From assembly GCF_031143425.1 (NCBI RefSeq), contig NC_090447.1, forward strand, positions 137,039,106 through 137,103,105: a stretch of 64,000 nt of DNA, in the 5' to 3' direction. Source of the DNA: Pleurodeles waltl. Taxonomy: Eukaryota > Chordata > Amphibia > Caudata > Salamandridae. Shown piece after piece: positions 46,901 to 59,035 of this stretch. Below the pieces are notes generated by a model, which was given only the letters and a program-made list of their open reading frames with translations, made no database searches and had not been told where the DNA came from. Within the stretch, counting starts at the first letter, position 1; the number at the start of each line of letters is the position of its first letter. A program made the translations under genes and the position numbers.

Positions 46901-47669
46901 CTAACATTAATAAGGGCAAAGGATACCATTTTCCTAGCATCCTTAGGGCCCTGAATGTTTGCATGAACAGACCTATTTCTCCCCTTGGCCAGGGCTCTAT
47001 GTTCCTCAACTGTTAGGGGCATAGTCAAAGTCCAATTACATAACTCACATTTCCAAGACGCAGAATTGCCAGGCACCAATTTATGAGGGCAGGAAGTGCC
47101 GGCAAAGCTGCGAAGATCAGTGGAAGCATACACACCCATATTAGATATAGAAGTATAACCCCTAGCCCTCTGGCCCGTTCTGGCACGGACGGGCTCAGAC
47201 GGGCGCAGACGGGCAGCGGTGCGCCCGCTGCGCGTCCATGTCACTGACGCCATTTTATTCCTTGCCAGAGGCCTAGACCGCTGACCAACTGGAACCGGAA
47301 GCGGTACCCGGCCAGGAACAGGAAGCGGGCTCTAACAGGCCCTAACTTCCCGAGAGGTCCAGAAAAAATGAAGACCCCCCCGGTCCAGAGAAAAAGAAAC
47401 GGCACCCTAACAACCCCCCAAGGTAAGCGCCGTAAGGGAAAAGCACGCCTGTTGCGAACCAAAGCAACCAACTTTAAGACTTTAAAAGTTGAAAAATATC
47501 ACCCATAAAGAGTCAGCTTTAAAACTTTAAGAATTTTTAAAATATCACCTGAAAATAAAATAAAATCGACAGCTTTAAAATCAAAACAGAATGAAAATTT
47601 CAAGACTCAAATTGCAGTCAAGCGCGCAAACACACGCGTATAACAATGTTATACCCATGCCCTGTTCAC
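43988..47669 (-). mobile_element. LINE 3: L2-like retrotransposon inserted in the minisatellite
   Basis: On the minus strand the element runs from about 47669 to 43988. It has a ~400-bp 5' region without monomers, an EN-RT frame and a 3' tail of (CATA)n at 43990-44015. CACTAAT occurs on both sides (43981-43987 and 47670-47676), a plausible 7-bp target-site duplication, although the minisatellite itself contains cactaac. It is moderately decayed, with three or four frameshifts. Confidence 0.9.
44105..47253 (-). pseudogene. LINE 3 EN-RT frame with several frameshifts
   Basis: The start at 47253 gives MASVTWTRSGRTAARLRPSE, similar to the N-terminus of LINE 1. C55-x13-C69-x2-C72 precedes the EN (ITETW, GDFNIHFD, WTDHSLL). 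The EN part is open to 46087, where a run of seven A shifts the frame. It continues to 45534, shifts again, and the RT runs 45612-44704 with LDLSAAFDT, GVPQGLSLSS and SYADDSQL. A third shift leads to the C-terminal domain 44746-44105 (SRLDYGNALLL, LHWLPVAQ). The catalytic residues are kept, and the breaks are mostly small indels. Confidence 0.92.
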
Positions 47670-47676
47670 CACTAAT

Positions 47677-48350
47677 CACTACACTAACACACTCAGGCAC
47701 ACAATGATGCATATACTAACACACTGACTCATACGCTGATATAGTGAAATACTTTAATGCATGCACTGACACACCCACACACACAGTAATGCATACACTG
47801 ACACACCCAGCCACACACTGACTCATACACTGATATACCCTTCCAAACACTGACACATAGGTTGTTAGACTCAGACACACTGACTCATTCACTGACACAC
47901 TCAGGACCATACTAATGCATACACTAACACACTCTGGCACACACTGACACAGTCAAATACACTGATGCATAATCTGACACACCCAAGCGCACATTGATGC
48001 AAACACTGACACACCCAAACACCCACTGATGCTAACACTGACACATCCAGGCACACATTTATCCAAACACTTATGCACTCAGGCACATTCTGATGTATAC
48101 ACTGACACATCCGCTCAGACACCTATGCATTCACTATCACACCCATTCACACTCTGATGCATACCCTAGCACACTCAGTCACATACTGATGAATACACTG
48201 AGACACACAGGTACACATAAATGCATATATTGAGAAACCAAAGTACACACTAATGCATACACTGACATACTCAGGCATACACTATTACATACACTGACAT
48301 ATCCAGCCATACACTGACCCATACACTAAGACACCCAGGCACACTGACTC
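47677..48350. repeat. ~32-bp minisatellite, right part
   Basis: Same unit as 42150-43987, continuing after LINE 3. It ends near 48355 with cactgactcacacactagac. Confidence 0.93.
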
Positions 48351-48355
48351 ACACA

Positions 48356-50250
48356 CTAGACTGCCAGGAATCCCCAAGGTGCCTCCTGCGTTATCTGTCA
48401 GCATCCCCAGGGATGAGGGTTAAATCATACCTCTGTTCTTGTTTAAACCTTCATGTCTCTAAGCAAACATAATGTCCTGTGTTACACAATTGGTTTTATC
48501 AATGTGTGTTTTACCAATGCTTGTTTACTAATGTGAGCAGGTGTAGACATGTGCTTCTAATTGGGTGTGGTGTAGACATGTGCTTCTAATTGGATATGGT
48601 GACTCATCCACATGTGGAAACTCAACTGCCTTTCTGATTGGCTGTAAATAGCAGAGTGAAGCATGCCTCCCTGCTTGGCTTTGTTTTGCCTCCTGATCTC
48701 AGCATCTGATTTGGTAGTCCAGCCACTGCTGTCATCCTCGTATTCAGGACTTTTGAGGCAATTATTTTCTTTGTTCCTGTACCAGCTGACACCAGGCATT
48801 CCTCCAGCACTCTGGAAAAGACTGCAGCTAAGTGACCAGTATTCTCCAGGGAGTTTGTTCTTTGAGCGCTGTGCTTTCCTAGAACAGCTGGTGTATTTCA
48901 GACTTCGTATTTTGGCAGAGTGCTTATCTTGAAGAGACAAATGCATTTCTGAACATTCTACATTATTATTGTAGTTACTTGCCTAAATGTGCTTCAGGAA
49001 ATCTGCTTGAGCTCAAGTATTACAAAAAGTGACAGTGCAATTTTAAAAGAGCACTTAGGTGACTTTTCGTTCTCTAATAGCAAAACTCTTGGATTTAAAT
49101 TGTGTCCTTCATGCCTGTGTTTCAGGTTTGAGGAATTTGCTTTTGAAGGGTTTTTCACACACACAGTGTAAACCAAACCAAACTGTGCCACCCTAACTGT
49201 TTAAACCCAGAGTGGAGATTTGTATTTCTTGGATTGTTTTTGATCCTTTTAGTTTAACCCTATGCATGCAGGAAAGTTATACGTGATATAATTAATGCCC
49301 TTGTTTGTTTTTCTTGTGCATGATAAGTGCAACCACAGTTCTAATTGTTGTGTGCATCTCTGTGAAGCCAGCCCTAGTGATGCAGTACTTATTTGTTATG
49401 GTACTCAGTTTGGGTTTTTGGTAATGCAGTGTTAGTAATTGTGCCAACAGTTATTATTGTCCAAGAAAAGTGCTGGAGCATCCCAGTGTTCTTCTATCAC
49501 TCCTGTGCCAATATCAGAAAGAGAGATTCAGTTTCAAGAAAGTTGAGTGCACTAACTCTACTATCACTCTGTCAGTAACGACCTGCCCCCCGAATATACA
49601 GGGTGCCTGGCTGGACCGGCAAGACGTGGAAGTGTTTTGTCGCTTTCTCTTCCACTCCCACTTTCCTTTTGGGACACCTGCCGGGGTTTCTGTGTCCACA
49701 AGGAAGTGCCGAGAGGTGTTCCAGGAGGTCGGGGGAATACCATCACCCCTGCAGGCATCCTGCTTTTCAGGTGAGTGGCCCCGTCTCGACAAAGACAACC
49801 AGGCACACATATGAACTTCCTAAGATGTATTAATCTATGAAGAAAATCACCTCATATCATACAAACAATAAACTTCAATAATATGCAGCCAGACTCAGCT
49901 TTTTGGTGGATTAAATGGTGATTCTAACAAGAACCTTTTTTGTGTTTTTTCTTTTTTTTAACAAACTAGAAAAAATTCAAAAAATGCAAAGAAACAAACT
50001 CCATGCAAAACTGTTGCATGGTCAAAAATACTGTGTCTTCCAACACTAACAGCAAAATATAAGAAGAAAACTAGCAGAGATGCTTCTAAATACTTACAAA
50101 AACACAACAACATCAGATGTTTGAAGTGCCATGCATTAGTGACAGTTGGCAAAGTGTGTCACCATACCTCCTAACTCTACAAAGCAAGCTGGAATGGTAA
50201 TTTTCACAAGAAGTTGAGCTTGTGCAGATGTTGAGGCCCCTGTGCCACTT
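48356..50250. other. Unclassified, possible LTR-type repeat
   Basis: Begins tgtcagcatccccagggatg near 48396. A 29-bp segment (gtgtagacatgtgcttctaa) is repeated twice at 48540-48590. No recognisable coding block; short frames are unconserved. The mix of features could fit an LTR, but I see no second copy or duplication. Confidence 0.35.
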
Positions 50251-50254
50251 GCAG

Positions 50255-50540
50255 ATGTTTGTTTCTCCCTTACCATGCAAATATAAGCATGTCCATGAAC
50301 AGTTTTCACCTGTTTTCACATACAGGAAGTGCTGTGGATGTACTGTTAGATGTTCCTCCTGAGAGTTGTTTCCCACACAGCTTGCACTCCAGATACTGTA
50401 CAGACACCTTTTTCTCTCCTGATGGGATGGTAAACCACCACCAAACATTACGCTCCTTCTTTGAGGGGGACATCAGGAACCTTCTTCTGGTTCCTGAAAT
50501 GGAGCTGGAGGTCTTCCTTCTGCCATTTTTCTCCTAGAGC
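50255..50540 (-). pseudogene. BED-type zinc finger remnant (possible hAT)
   Basis: On the minus strand: SKKERNVWWWFTIPSGEKKV, then YLECKLCGKQLSGGTSNSTS. This fits the first half of a BED finger (W..F ... C..C ... TSN); the closing His-Cys/His part is lost to shifts. BED fingers occur in hAT transposases and in host ZBED genes. No hAT transposase block is seen nearby, so this is a small remnant. Confidence 0.45.
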
Positions 50541-52373
50541 TGTAGATGTAGAATCCTTCTCCAACATGAGACAGGAGAAAATAACTGCTTTGGAATGGTC
50601 TCATGAAAGAACTGGGTGTGGTTTAACAGTAACTAGTAGAAGGGGAGATTTTCTTTTTGCCATGGATCTCGCACACTAAGGTAACTATAACTTGCGTTCT
50701 CACCATGCATTGCTAATTATCTCAGATATTACAACACTCATGATAATGTTTATGGCACCTATGAAAATATATAGGACATTAGCAGTCAAATTATTGAAGA
50801 AAAATATAGTGCATACCTGGGGTATGAGTTATAGTTACCTTAGGGCACAAGCTATAGTTACTTGAAATAACTCTAATTATAACTGCTGAATTTCTATGGT
50901 TTGTGCGAGTAAATTCAGAAACCTACTATAGCATCCCTGTAACCTTTGTTTGTTTAAGTGAATTTCCATGTTTTTTTAATTCTATTTCCTAACTATAATG
51001 TCCCTGTCGCCTTTACGTTTGTTTCAGTGAATATATACATGAAATAATATTTTATATGCTGCCCTTTTGAAGTTTTAGTATAGATTATTCTTATTAATTT
51101 ACACATTCGCAAATCATATTTTGCATGCCGATTTTCTACTAATCTCATTTAGCCAATTTTTTGTAAATTATATTTTGGACACTTCATTTACATCATGCAA
51201 TATTTTTAGTATGATGTTCTGGTAACGTACTATCAATATAATTTTTCTAGGCAACTAAAATAAGGAAGACTATTTGTTCCCTCGTGATATGTGACCATGG
51301 TGCCTATGTTCAAGTGTAGCACTTTCCTATATCAATATTTTTCCAGTCCCTGGCCATCTAAAGTCACCACTAAGCATGAATAAATATAACATATTTTCAA
51401 TAAGAGTAAAGATTATGGCAGTATAGTTAAGACTTTATCAGTATGCCACAATATTATTCTTTGTATTTAGGGCCAGATTCAGAGTTTGGCAGATAGAATA
51501 CTCTGTCCCAAACATGATGGAGAACCCTGTCTGACAAACTATTGGTCCGCCAGCTCTAGTTAGTGTCTAGTAGTCAAGATAGTTTTATTGTTTTAGTTAA
51601 TTAAAACCATAATACTTTTACAACATAATGCTCATTCCATAACACTTCATTAAAAGGTATTGATCAATATAGTTAAGATAAGTTCACAAAAAATTTAATT
51701 ACATAATGCAACTTATTCTTGTAAGGGTTACATTTTTAAAACAAACAGATATGCAATTCTTTGCAAATTCTGGAGATAGTTCAAACAAATGAGGTAATGG
51801 GTCCAATTTAACACATATTTGTGCAAAGTATGGAAGCATTATAATTATCAAAGCTACCATCAAATCATTCAGCTTATTCTTTTAGTGCCAAGATTTAAAA
51901 ATTGGCAGATTTACAAGAGGAAACATAATTAGGAGTGCTGCCTGCTCCGTTTTTCCTTTAAACAAAATGATTGCTTCAATTTGTCACATATTTGTGCAAA
52001 ATAAACAAACATTATGATTTAGCAAACCTACCGACCACCAAACAGTCTATATGAATAATCTATTGCATATTTCCTATCACAAGGTGATTTATTATTTTAT
52101 CATTCTTATCTCTATACATAGTAAAAATACTCTTTAGAATAAATTAAGGATACAGGCATAATTTATCTGATTGCAAATAATCAAGAGGAGTTTTGCACTT
52201 ACAATTGGAACATTATGAATAGCTTCATGATCGATATGGTAACAGATGGTTGGTAGCATGATTTGGTGCCTTCACTGAGTAAGATTGTTAGTCTAGATGA
52301 CTTAAGCTTTAATCCAAATTCACTTTGCCATGTTTGGAAAGTGAACTACTGTGGTGAAATTTTCTGACACCAA
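50541..52373. other. AT-rich, no gene recognised
   Basis: Stops in all frames. At 51472 a gggccagattcagagtttgg end of a small element begins, without a visible partner. The rest is AT-rich, with no tandem structure I can see. Confidence 0.5.
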
Positions 52374-53183
52374 GGCCCATAATTATACTCTGTTTGTGCC
52401 GGATTTGCATCATTTTATTTATGCAAATCCAGCGTAAACTTAAATCCATTTTTATGTTTTGACGCTACACCCGTCTAGCATCAAAATATTGGAGTTAACG
52501 TCATTTTTTGCCTGTGGAAAACTACCTTGCGTCAATGAGTTGCAAGGTAGGCATTCCAAGGCAAAAAATGACTCTAAGGCCCTTGCGCCTTACTTATCCG
52601 CCTGTGCAAAAATCATGCACAGGAGGAGGAGGCCCATAAATAATGGCGCTAAGTCTGCTTAGGGACATTATTTAACACCTAGGTATGGGCAGGCGTTAGG
52701 GGACTTGTGGGCTATTTTCCATGGTCAGAGACCATGGAAACAGGCCACAGGTGCCCTTCCCTCCACCCAGGGACACCCCAGAGGGGACACCCCACCCACC
52801 CCCACCCACACTTGGAGGACACCTAAGGATGGTGGGACACATCCCAGGTAAGTTTTTTTTTGTTTGTTTTTAAGTGCCACAATGGGTTCTCACTTGGGCC
52901 TCCCTACATGGCACTGTGCCCAATGGCTATGCCCAGGGGAATTTTTTTTTACTCTAACCTGACTAGCCCCATTCTTTCCCGCACAACCTCCAGTTTGCCC
53001 TACGCCTCCCCTACCCAGTTAGTGTCATTTATTTTGATGCTAACCGGGCCTTAGCACTGGGTTGCGCCATTCCTTAAATATGGCACACAGCTGGCTTCCT
53101 GGAATGGGGCTAGCCGGTGCTATACTTTTTGACGCAGACCTGCGCTAACGCAGGTTTTCATTAAAAAGTATAAATCTGGGCCC
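52374..53183. mobile_element. Miniature Harbinger-like element (relative of 38529-39408)
   Basis: The left end ggcccataattatactctgt matches the right end of the 38529-39408 element read in reverse; the right end gtataaatctgggccc matches its left end. Inside are aacgtcattttttgcc and ttgcgccattc blocks shared with that element. There is no perfect target-site duplication. Confidence 0.75.
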
Positions 53184-53185
53184 AC

Positions 53186-53576
53186 GTTCTTTGTGAAAGC
53201 CTATTTTCAGGAACTTAACAAATTTGCGAATTAATTGTGGCTCACCAGGGTTGAAGAATGCGACTATGTCTTCCCTGCACGTTTGAATGTTTCTGTCATT
53301 GAAACTGCTCTTTAAATATTGTAACCGAAGCATGCGCTGGCATGGACAAATGCAAATTAAGTGAATAAGGTCCTCTCTATTGTCATTGCAGTGCCTGCAC
53401 AGTGTCAGACCAGTGCATTTTGATGCTGGTTTAGTTGCTAAGGCTGGTATGCTTTCCATCTGTAAAGACAAGAAGATACATTTTATGCGTGCCGGGAATG
53501 GAATTGACATGTATGAAGTGAAGGAAAGAGTATTGTATTGCTTTATTGTCATCTATGCATGAGAACGGGAGATAAA
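53186..53576 (-). pseudogene. CCHC-tail fragment, possibly from a non-LTR element
   Basis: A minus-strand open stretch of about 130 codons. It carries CRHCNDNREDLIHLICIC, a C-x2-C-x8-H-x4-C pattern like the zinc-binding tail at the C-terminus of several non-LTR retrotransposons, followed by LRLQYLKSSF and PQLIRKFVKFLKIGF. The start is cut by 53590 and the end by the element at 52374. The family is not recognised. Confidence 0.4.
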
Positions 53577-53619
53577 TTTACTTTTGTTCTGGGGTCTAGT
53601 TGACCATCAGCATTCTGTC

Positions 53620-54230
53620 AGCGGCGCTTCCATTGTTTCTGTCAATGGAATCATAACTTTGAGTGACTGCCAGAGTGCTTCCCGTGGCTGTTTTGGAGAT
53701 TGTACCGGCAACAGGCTGGCGGTACAATCTTGCGGATTAAGACCGCCGTGGCCAGGACCGGTGGTTTACCGCCATGGTTGTCCCGGCAGTTTTAATCCGC
53801 CAGGGCAGCGCTGCTTGCAGCGCTTCCCAGGGGATTACGAGTCCCCTTCCCGCCAGCCTGTCCATGGCGATAGAGATCGCCATGGAAAGGCTGGGGTTAA
53901 GGGGAGTCGCAGGGCCCCTGGGGGCCACTGCACTGCCCATGCACTTGGCATGGGCAGTGCAGAGGCCCCCAGGCACAGCCCCACACTGCTGTGCAGACAG
54001 TGAAAAGCGTGATGGGTGCAGCTGCACCCGTCACACAGCCTCAACACCACCGGCTCCATTAGGAGCCGGCTTCCATGTTTCGGCTGATATCCCCGCTGGG
54101 CCGGCAGGTGGAAACTCTGTTTCCACTCGCCGGCCCAGCTGGGATGTCAAAATGCGTCTGGCCGGAGTGCGGCCGCATTAGCTGCCGCACGGCGGTTAAA
54201 CCTTGGCCCGCCAAGTTTGTAATGAGGCCC
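53620..54230. mobile_element. Non-autonomous Harbinger-type element, left end truncated
   Basis: The right end reads gcccgccaagtttgtaatga then ggccc, related to the Harbinger ends, and is followed by TTA. The body has repeated ccgcc/ggcgg blocks (ctggcggtac, gaccgccgtgg). I find no matching left end; it fades out near 53620-53700. Confidence 0.6.
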
Positions 54231-54409
54231 TTAATGTCCTATGCCATCGTGATGACAGACTACATATTGCAAAACTTTAAATTGGGCTGTGCATATTTTT
54301 ATTTAGTTTTCAAAAAAAATTCTGTAGGTCTGCTGTGCCAAAAGGTATTAATTCAAATACAGAAAACATGTAAAATACATTGTAAAGTAAGTGCACTATT
54401 AAATGCAAA

Positions 54410-55060
54410 TTCACTTAAACCAGGGGAAGAAGGTCGGATAAGTTCTAGGTGTCATACTCATGACTAGCTCAGATGGTGGCAGGAGAGATGGGAAGAGATG
54501 CTGATGAGTTCCTAATGCCTCAGGCAGGATATTGTCAAGATTGCTTGTTGAATCCAAGCAGGTATGGTTTAAGGCCAGTAACATGTTGAATGCTAGTGTT
54601 TCCTCTAGTACAGTGTATTTGCTTTGTATCTTTTGTGGCATTACAGAGAAGGTCAGAAAGTTGCATAGATAAGCTAGGTTGTGTAGATAAAGGATCTTCT
54701 ATATGTTCCTCATTGGCTTCACTGTAGGACAGTTTCCTAAATATGTACCTATGATTTTTGTTGAATTTTCTATTTCTCAGATTTTGCAAAGTGATTTGGC
54801 TTTCTTGAGGGAAAATACTGCTTGCCAGTCTAACCTGTGCAACTGTTATCTTCTTCAGGAAATTCAATCTATCTCTAGATGTATCTTAGCTTATACATTT
54901 AAGCCATTATAGCTGTTTATCTGTAAAACCTTTTTCTTTGAGAAGCTTAAAAAATGTGCTGCCTGGGACTTTGTCAGTATTCATTGCAAGCTTACTAATG
55001 AGGTAGTTTAGGCTCATTGGTAAGCATTAGAAAGAGTTCAGACAGCACCTGCCCACTATT
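54410..55060 (-). pseudogene. Decayed unidentified coding stretch
   Basis: On the minus strand, from about 55020: MSLNYLISKLAMNTDKVPGS, then NFLKKITVAQVRLASSIFPQ and further to about 54535, with two stops. The composition looks coding, but I recognise no family. It lies just across the Harbinger-type insertion from the CCHC-tail fragment and has the same strand, so the two might be parts of one element; that is a guess. Confidence 0.3.
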
Positions 55061-55145
55061 AGCACATCTGCTTCATGATAGGCATGTGCAAAAATGATCT
55101 TACGCCTGGAACATTTGTGAATTTTGTGTTACCTGAGATTTCTAT

Positions 55146-55763
55146 GGGCTAAATTAGGAGTTTGGTGGCCCAAGACAGCAACAGCGATCCAAACACTGTC
55201 TCCTTGGCAGTCCGACTGCCTGATTACTATCAAGGCGGTCGGACCACCACAAGACTGCCAGCACCACCAGCATCTGAGCTGCTGTGGTGGAGACTGTTGT
55301 GGTCAATGTGGGTGGTGCCGGCAGTGGCACCGCCATGGGTATTACGACCCACCTGACCGCCGAGCTTTTTACTCCAGGGACCGTGCCATGAACAGGTCGG
55401 CGGACAGACAGGTATAGAGCGCCAATACAGGGCCCCAGAAGAATGAGCCCATGTAGGGTGAGGCAGGGGCCTATGTGGGGCCCCCCATATGGCTGTGAAG
55501 TATGTGGGCACACTGTGTGCCATGCACAATGTAGTGCATGGGAACAATGCACCTGACATGCTGGAGGCAGGGTCCTGTGGCCAGCAGCAGCCTCATTACC
55601 ACAGCTGAAGCTTTCCACCCCCATGCCTGCCCTGCCCTCTGCACCCGCCAGCCCCATGGGGAACTCATAATGTGGGAGTTGGGAGGCTGTCGGCCTGGCA
55701 CTATTCAGCAGATCGCCAACATTGCAGGCTGGTGGTGCGACTGTCAAACTCCTAATCGGGCCC
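55146..55763. mobile_element. Miniature element with TSD TAT
   Basis: The ends GGGCTAAATTAGGAGTTTGG and, on the other strand, GGGCCCGATTAGGAGTTTGA are inverted. TAT flanks both sides (55143-55145 and 55764-55766). The 618-bp body is GC-rich and has no frame. The 3-bp target fits the Harbinger type. Confidence 0.85.
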
Positions 55764-55766
55764 TAT

Positions 55767-57195
55767 GTTTGTTTTTTTGGTGGGGAAATTTTTTGGGAAC
55801 AGAAATATTTTAAAAAGCAACATTTTCTCTTGAATGAGACCCCTTTCTTGTATGTCACATATCTTTTGTACACCTTGTATGCCCATGCACTTTTTGTGAA
55901 CTATCATGAATTTTCTCAAACTGAAATCATGCAATTTCACACATGCTTAATAATTACAAAATTAATTAAAAACTCAGTTAAAAAGTCACTTGGTATTTTT
56001 CTCAGCCGATGCAATCAGCTGGCAGATACTCGAGTATATCCATGTGGAACTGTTCAATGGGTAACAACATGGAAAGTGATGTAAAAAAGCTCTTGCTCAC
56101 GTTATTCTTCATTACTTATAACCAAGTTGACAATAAGGTGGGAAATATGTATGATGCTGCACACAAGTGTTATGTTCACTTGGGAGTTTTTGTGACTGTT
56201 AGTATGTCAGGGAATAAATGACTTCATATTAGATGTAAGTTAGTAAGATCAATTTGTGCGGGAGCGACTTCGAGCAACTCTTACGAATAAATGACTGTGT
56301 CACAATTTTACCCTTATGAAACCACCAATATCTTGTGCGATGTCTGGTAATTAAGTCATTAGACATTTTGTCTGCTTCACTCATTTAGAAATGGCCCTGG
56401 TAATTACAGGGAAAAGCAATGGTGGGAGGTGACCAGTTGATACATCACAGCTCACAGTAAATATAAAAGAAATCTCTTTCAACTAATTATTGTAGGAACA
56501 GGGTGAGGAAAACACTCACAGCGAGAATCTCACTACCAGTTCTACCCGAAATACCAGTCCAGTTAATTAGTAGGGCATAAATACCCACCAGTAATTGTAT
56601 TACTAACTCAGTCCTTAGCATTATATCCGCTGGCTAAGTTCACGATCTGACTTTGTTGGTGTTACAGAATGAGAAGACATTTTACTCTCCACTAACAAAT
56701 ACTTATGACTGCTATACTGTAGCTTCTGTCTTCTCTGTGATTTTCAGCAACAGTATGTGCAGTCTATGGCCAGAAAAACCTGGAGGTCTAGCTTCAGTGA
56801 ATTGAGATTTTTTATTTGATTGCAGACTGCAATATCGAAGATGGAATAGCGAGTAGCCGCCATACAGGTAACTGAAGATCTAAAAACCTATGTACCTTGA
56901 AGATACATATGCTGTCATCAAGGTGAATAAATGTGGGGTTAGAGATGGAAAAACGTTCATATATATCTGTCAATATTTGATCTTTTATATTTTGGTCACA
57001 ATATTGTGGACACTCGATATGCCATCTTCGATATTTTAGGATCAACACCTTCTCATTTGTGGGTTCAGGTGCAAGCTTTAGTGCCGATGAGTTTTACTTT
57101 ATGTTGTAAATAGGATCAAGAATCAGTCCCTGCCTATTCAACCTCAAATTTCATTAACTTTTAAGTTTGAAGATTTCATTATTTGTTGAACACTG
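55767..57195. other. No gene recognised
   Basis: AT-rich sequence with stops in all frames and no visible repeats or conserved protein blocks. Two near-identical inverted stretches (gcaatatcgaagatggaata near 56828 and atgccatcttcgatatttta near 57018) form a weak pair. Confidence 0.5.
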
Positions 57196-57446
57196 GGGGT
57201 CTGATTCAGAAAGGTAAACTTACACTTTTGTGTAAGTTTATGTTTGATTGCTATTCACAAAGGAATTTACTGGTCGTGTCTTTACGACTGCACAGTCTTC
57301 GCAAATAAAAAAACATAGGCCAGTCCTGTCTTTTTTGTGCAGAGGCTCCACAGTCCTAAATATACTGCTAGTAAGTTAATTTGTGAACAACACAGAAACC
57401 TAAACTTACACAAAAGGGAACGTTTACATTTGTGAATCAGGCCCAA
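57196..57446. mobile_element. Small terminal-repeat element (~250 bp)
   Basis: The left end gggggtctgattcagaaagg and the right end, whose complement begins TTGGGCCTGATTCACAAATG, are inverted. Second inner pairs (acttacacttttgtgtaagt) also fold back. No target-site duplication is clear. Confidence 0.55.
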
Positions 57447-59035
57447 GGTTAATGTACTACAAGAAGGATCACATCTTCCAACTTTAAAGTAACGGATTCA
57501 CATTTAAATATCACTTTGAAAATGAAACGTTCTTGTTTATTTTTTATAACCCTGTTTAACTAATAAGGTCATAGTGGATAGCAATGTTCGGAAAATTTAA
57601 ATTAAAAGTGCATCGTTTTTCAAAATCGAAAACTTTGCATTGTAAATGCATTCATTCCTTTTTAAGCTTCGAATTGGATGTTTAATTTTGGGAATTCAAA
57701 AAATGAACAAGAGCATGCATGCCAGTGTATACAAATCACACCTTTCTATACACGTAGGACCTCCACATGTGAGGCAAATATGTGCTATTACTTTTTCTCC
57801 ATCCATAAAATATCTTTCAAGGTGAAGAAATTCATTTCAGTACGTAATATTTCTTTCTTCTGTAGTGGTGGGTGTGCAGGTATTTTCTGTATGATAATGG
57901 CTATGCATGGATGCCCCAGTAAAGGGTGAAAGTGCAGTAATTACCACGAAATCCAGAATCCCTAATCAGGTACAAACGTTTGATTACTTTCGAACGGAAA
58001 TGTGCATTGTACTCAGAGCAATAGCCTTACTTTTGAAGAATGTCAGTGTAGGCCTTATATGGTGATTACAATTCATTTACGTTTCATTAAAAATACTATG
58101 AGATAAGAATTTACGATCTATTTTTGCCATTCATAATTTGCAAAAACCACTATTTTATAATTGGAAAATAAAGTTCATGTTGACTATCATGGTACGAGAG
58201 TCCTTACTTTAAAAAGAAAAATAACCCTTCATTTAAAAGTCCTAGAAAAGCCGTGCATTCTTTGTCAAGTTACTTTCTTTATTTGAGCCTGTAAAAAAGC
58301 AGTAAAACACCATCAAAATAAGCCCTTAAATAAAACATGCCCACTGTGGCAAAAAGAACTCCTTGTTTAAAATATATATGAGCATATTCCTTTACAAAAA
58401 GAGATATGATTCATTTATTATCTAGTTTGCACAATAGTGTAGGTTGCAAACTTAACTTTTTCATCATACTAAAACAGTTTGGGATAAGTGTTTTACTTTC
58501 TTTCTTTTTTGATTATATGTCTAACTTTCAAAGGACAGCACTTGCCCCACAAGTACATTTAAATATGAAGCAAAAAAGTACTCTTATAGTGAATCATTTT
58601 CGCATTTCAGTACTATTTTAAAAGTGTAATACTTTAATTGATTGATGGGCATCCTAGAAGATGGCTGTTTTTTCCCCAAGTCTCTCCATGGATTATTGCC
58701 TCCAACCCTGCTGCAACTCTCTCGTGACATTTCAAGTAGAATATGGATAGACAAATAAGATAGTCTTAACAGTGAGTCATTAATGTGGTGCATTAAGCCC
58801 TATCAGTAGAAAAGGTCCACCTTAAGTATATCTTTAAAAAACTAAGGTGTGTTCTTGAAATACATCTGTTTTTTCTGAAGCAAAACCATAAAAAGATTCA
58901 GTACTCATCAATACTGAATAGCCCTCACCTCTGTTGATAAGGAAAGTGCAATCAATCTTATAGATGTGCATTCTTTTGAGATGATGGGTTTTGTTGCCAG
59001 CTGGCATGACTATGCAGATGAAAAGTGTTAGAAAT
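57447..59035. other. No gene recognised
   Basis: AT-rich sequence, short frames only, no motif or repeat that I can support. Confidence 0.5.

Noticed and set aside
48557..48946. 129-residue minus-strand frame as a host exon
   Set aside because: No recognisable domain, antisense to a repeat-like region, and no splice sites or neighbouring exons that would support it.
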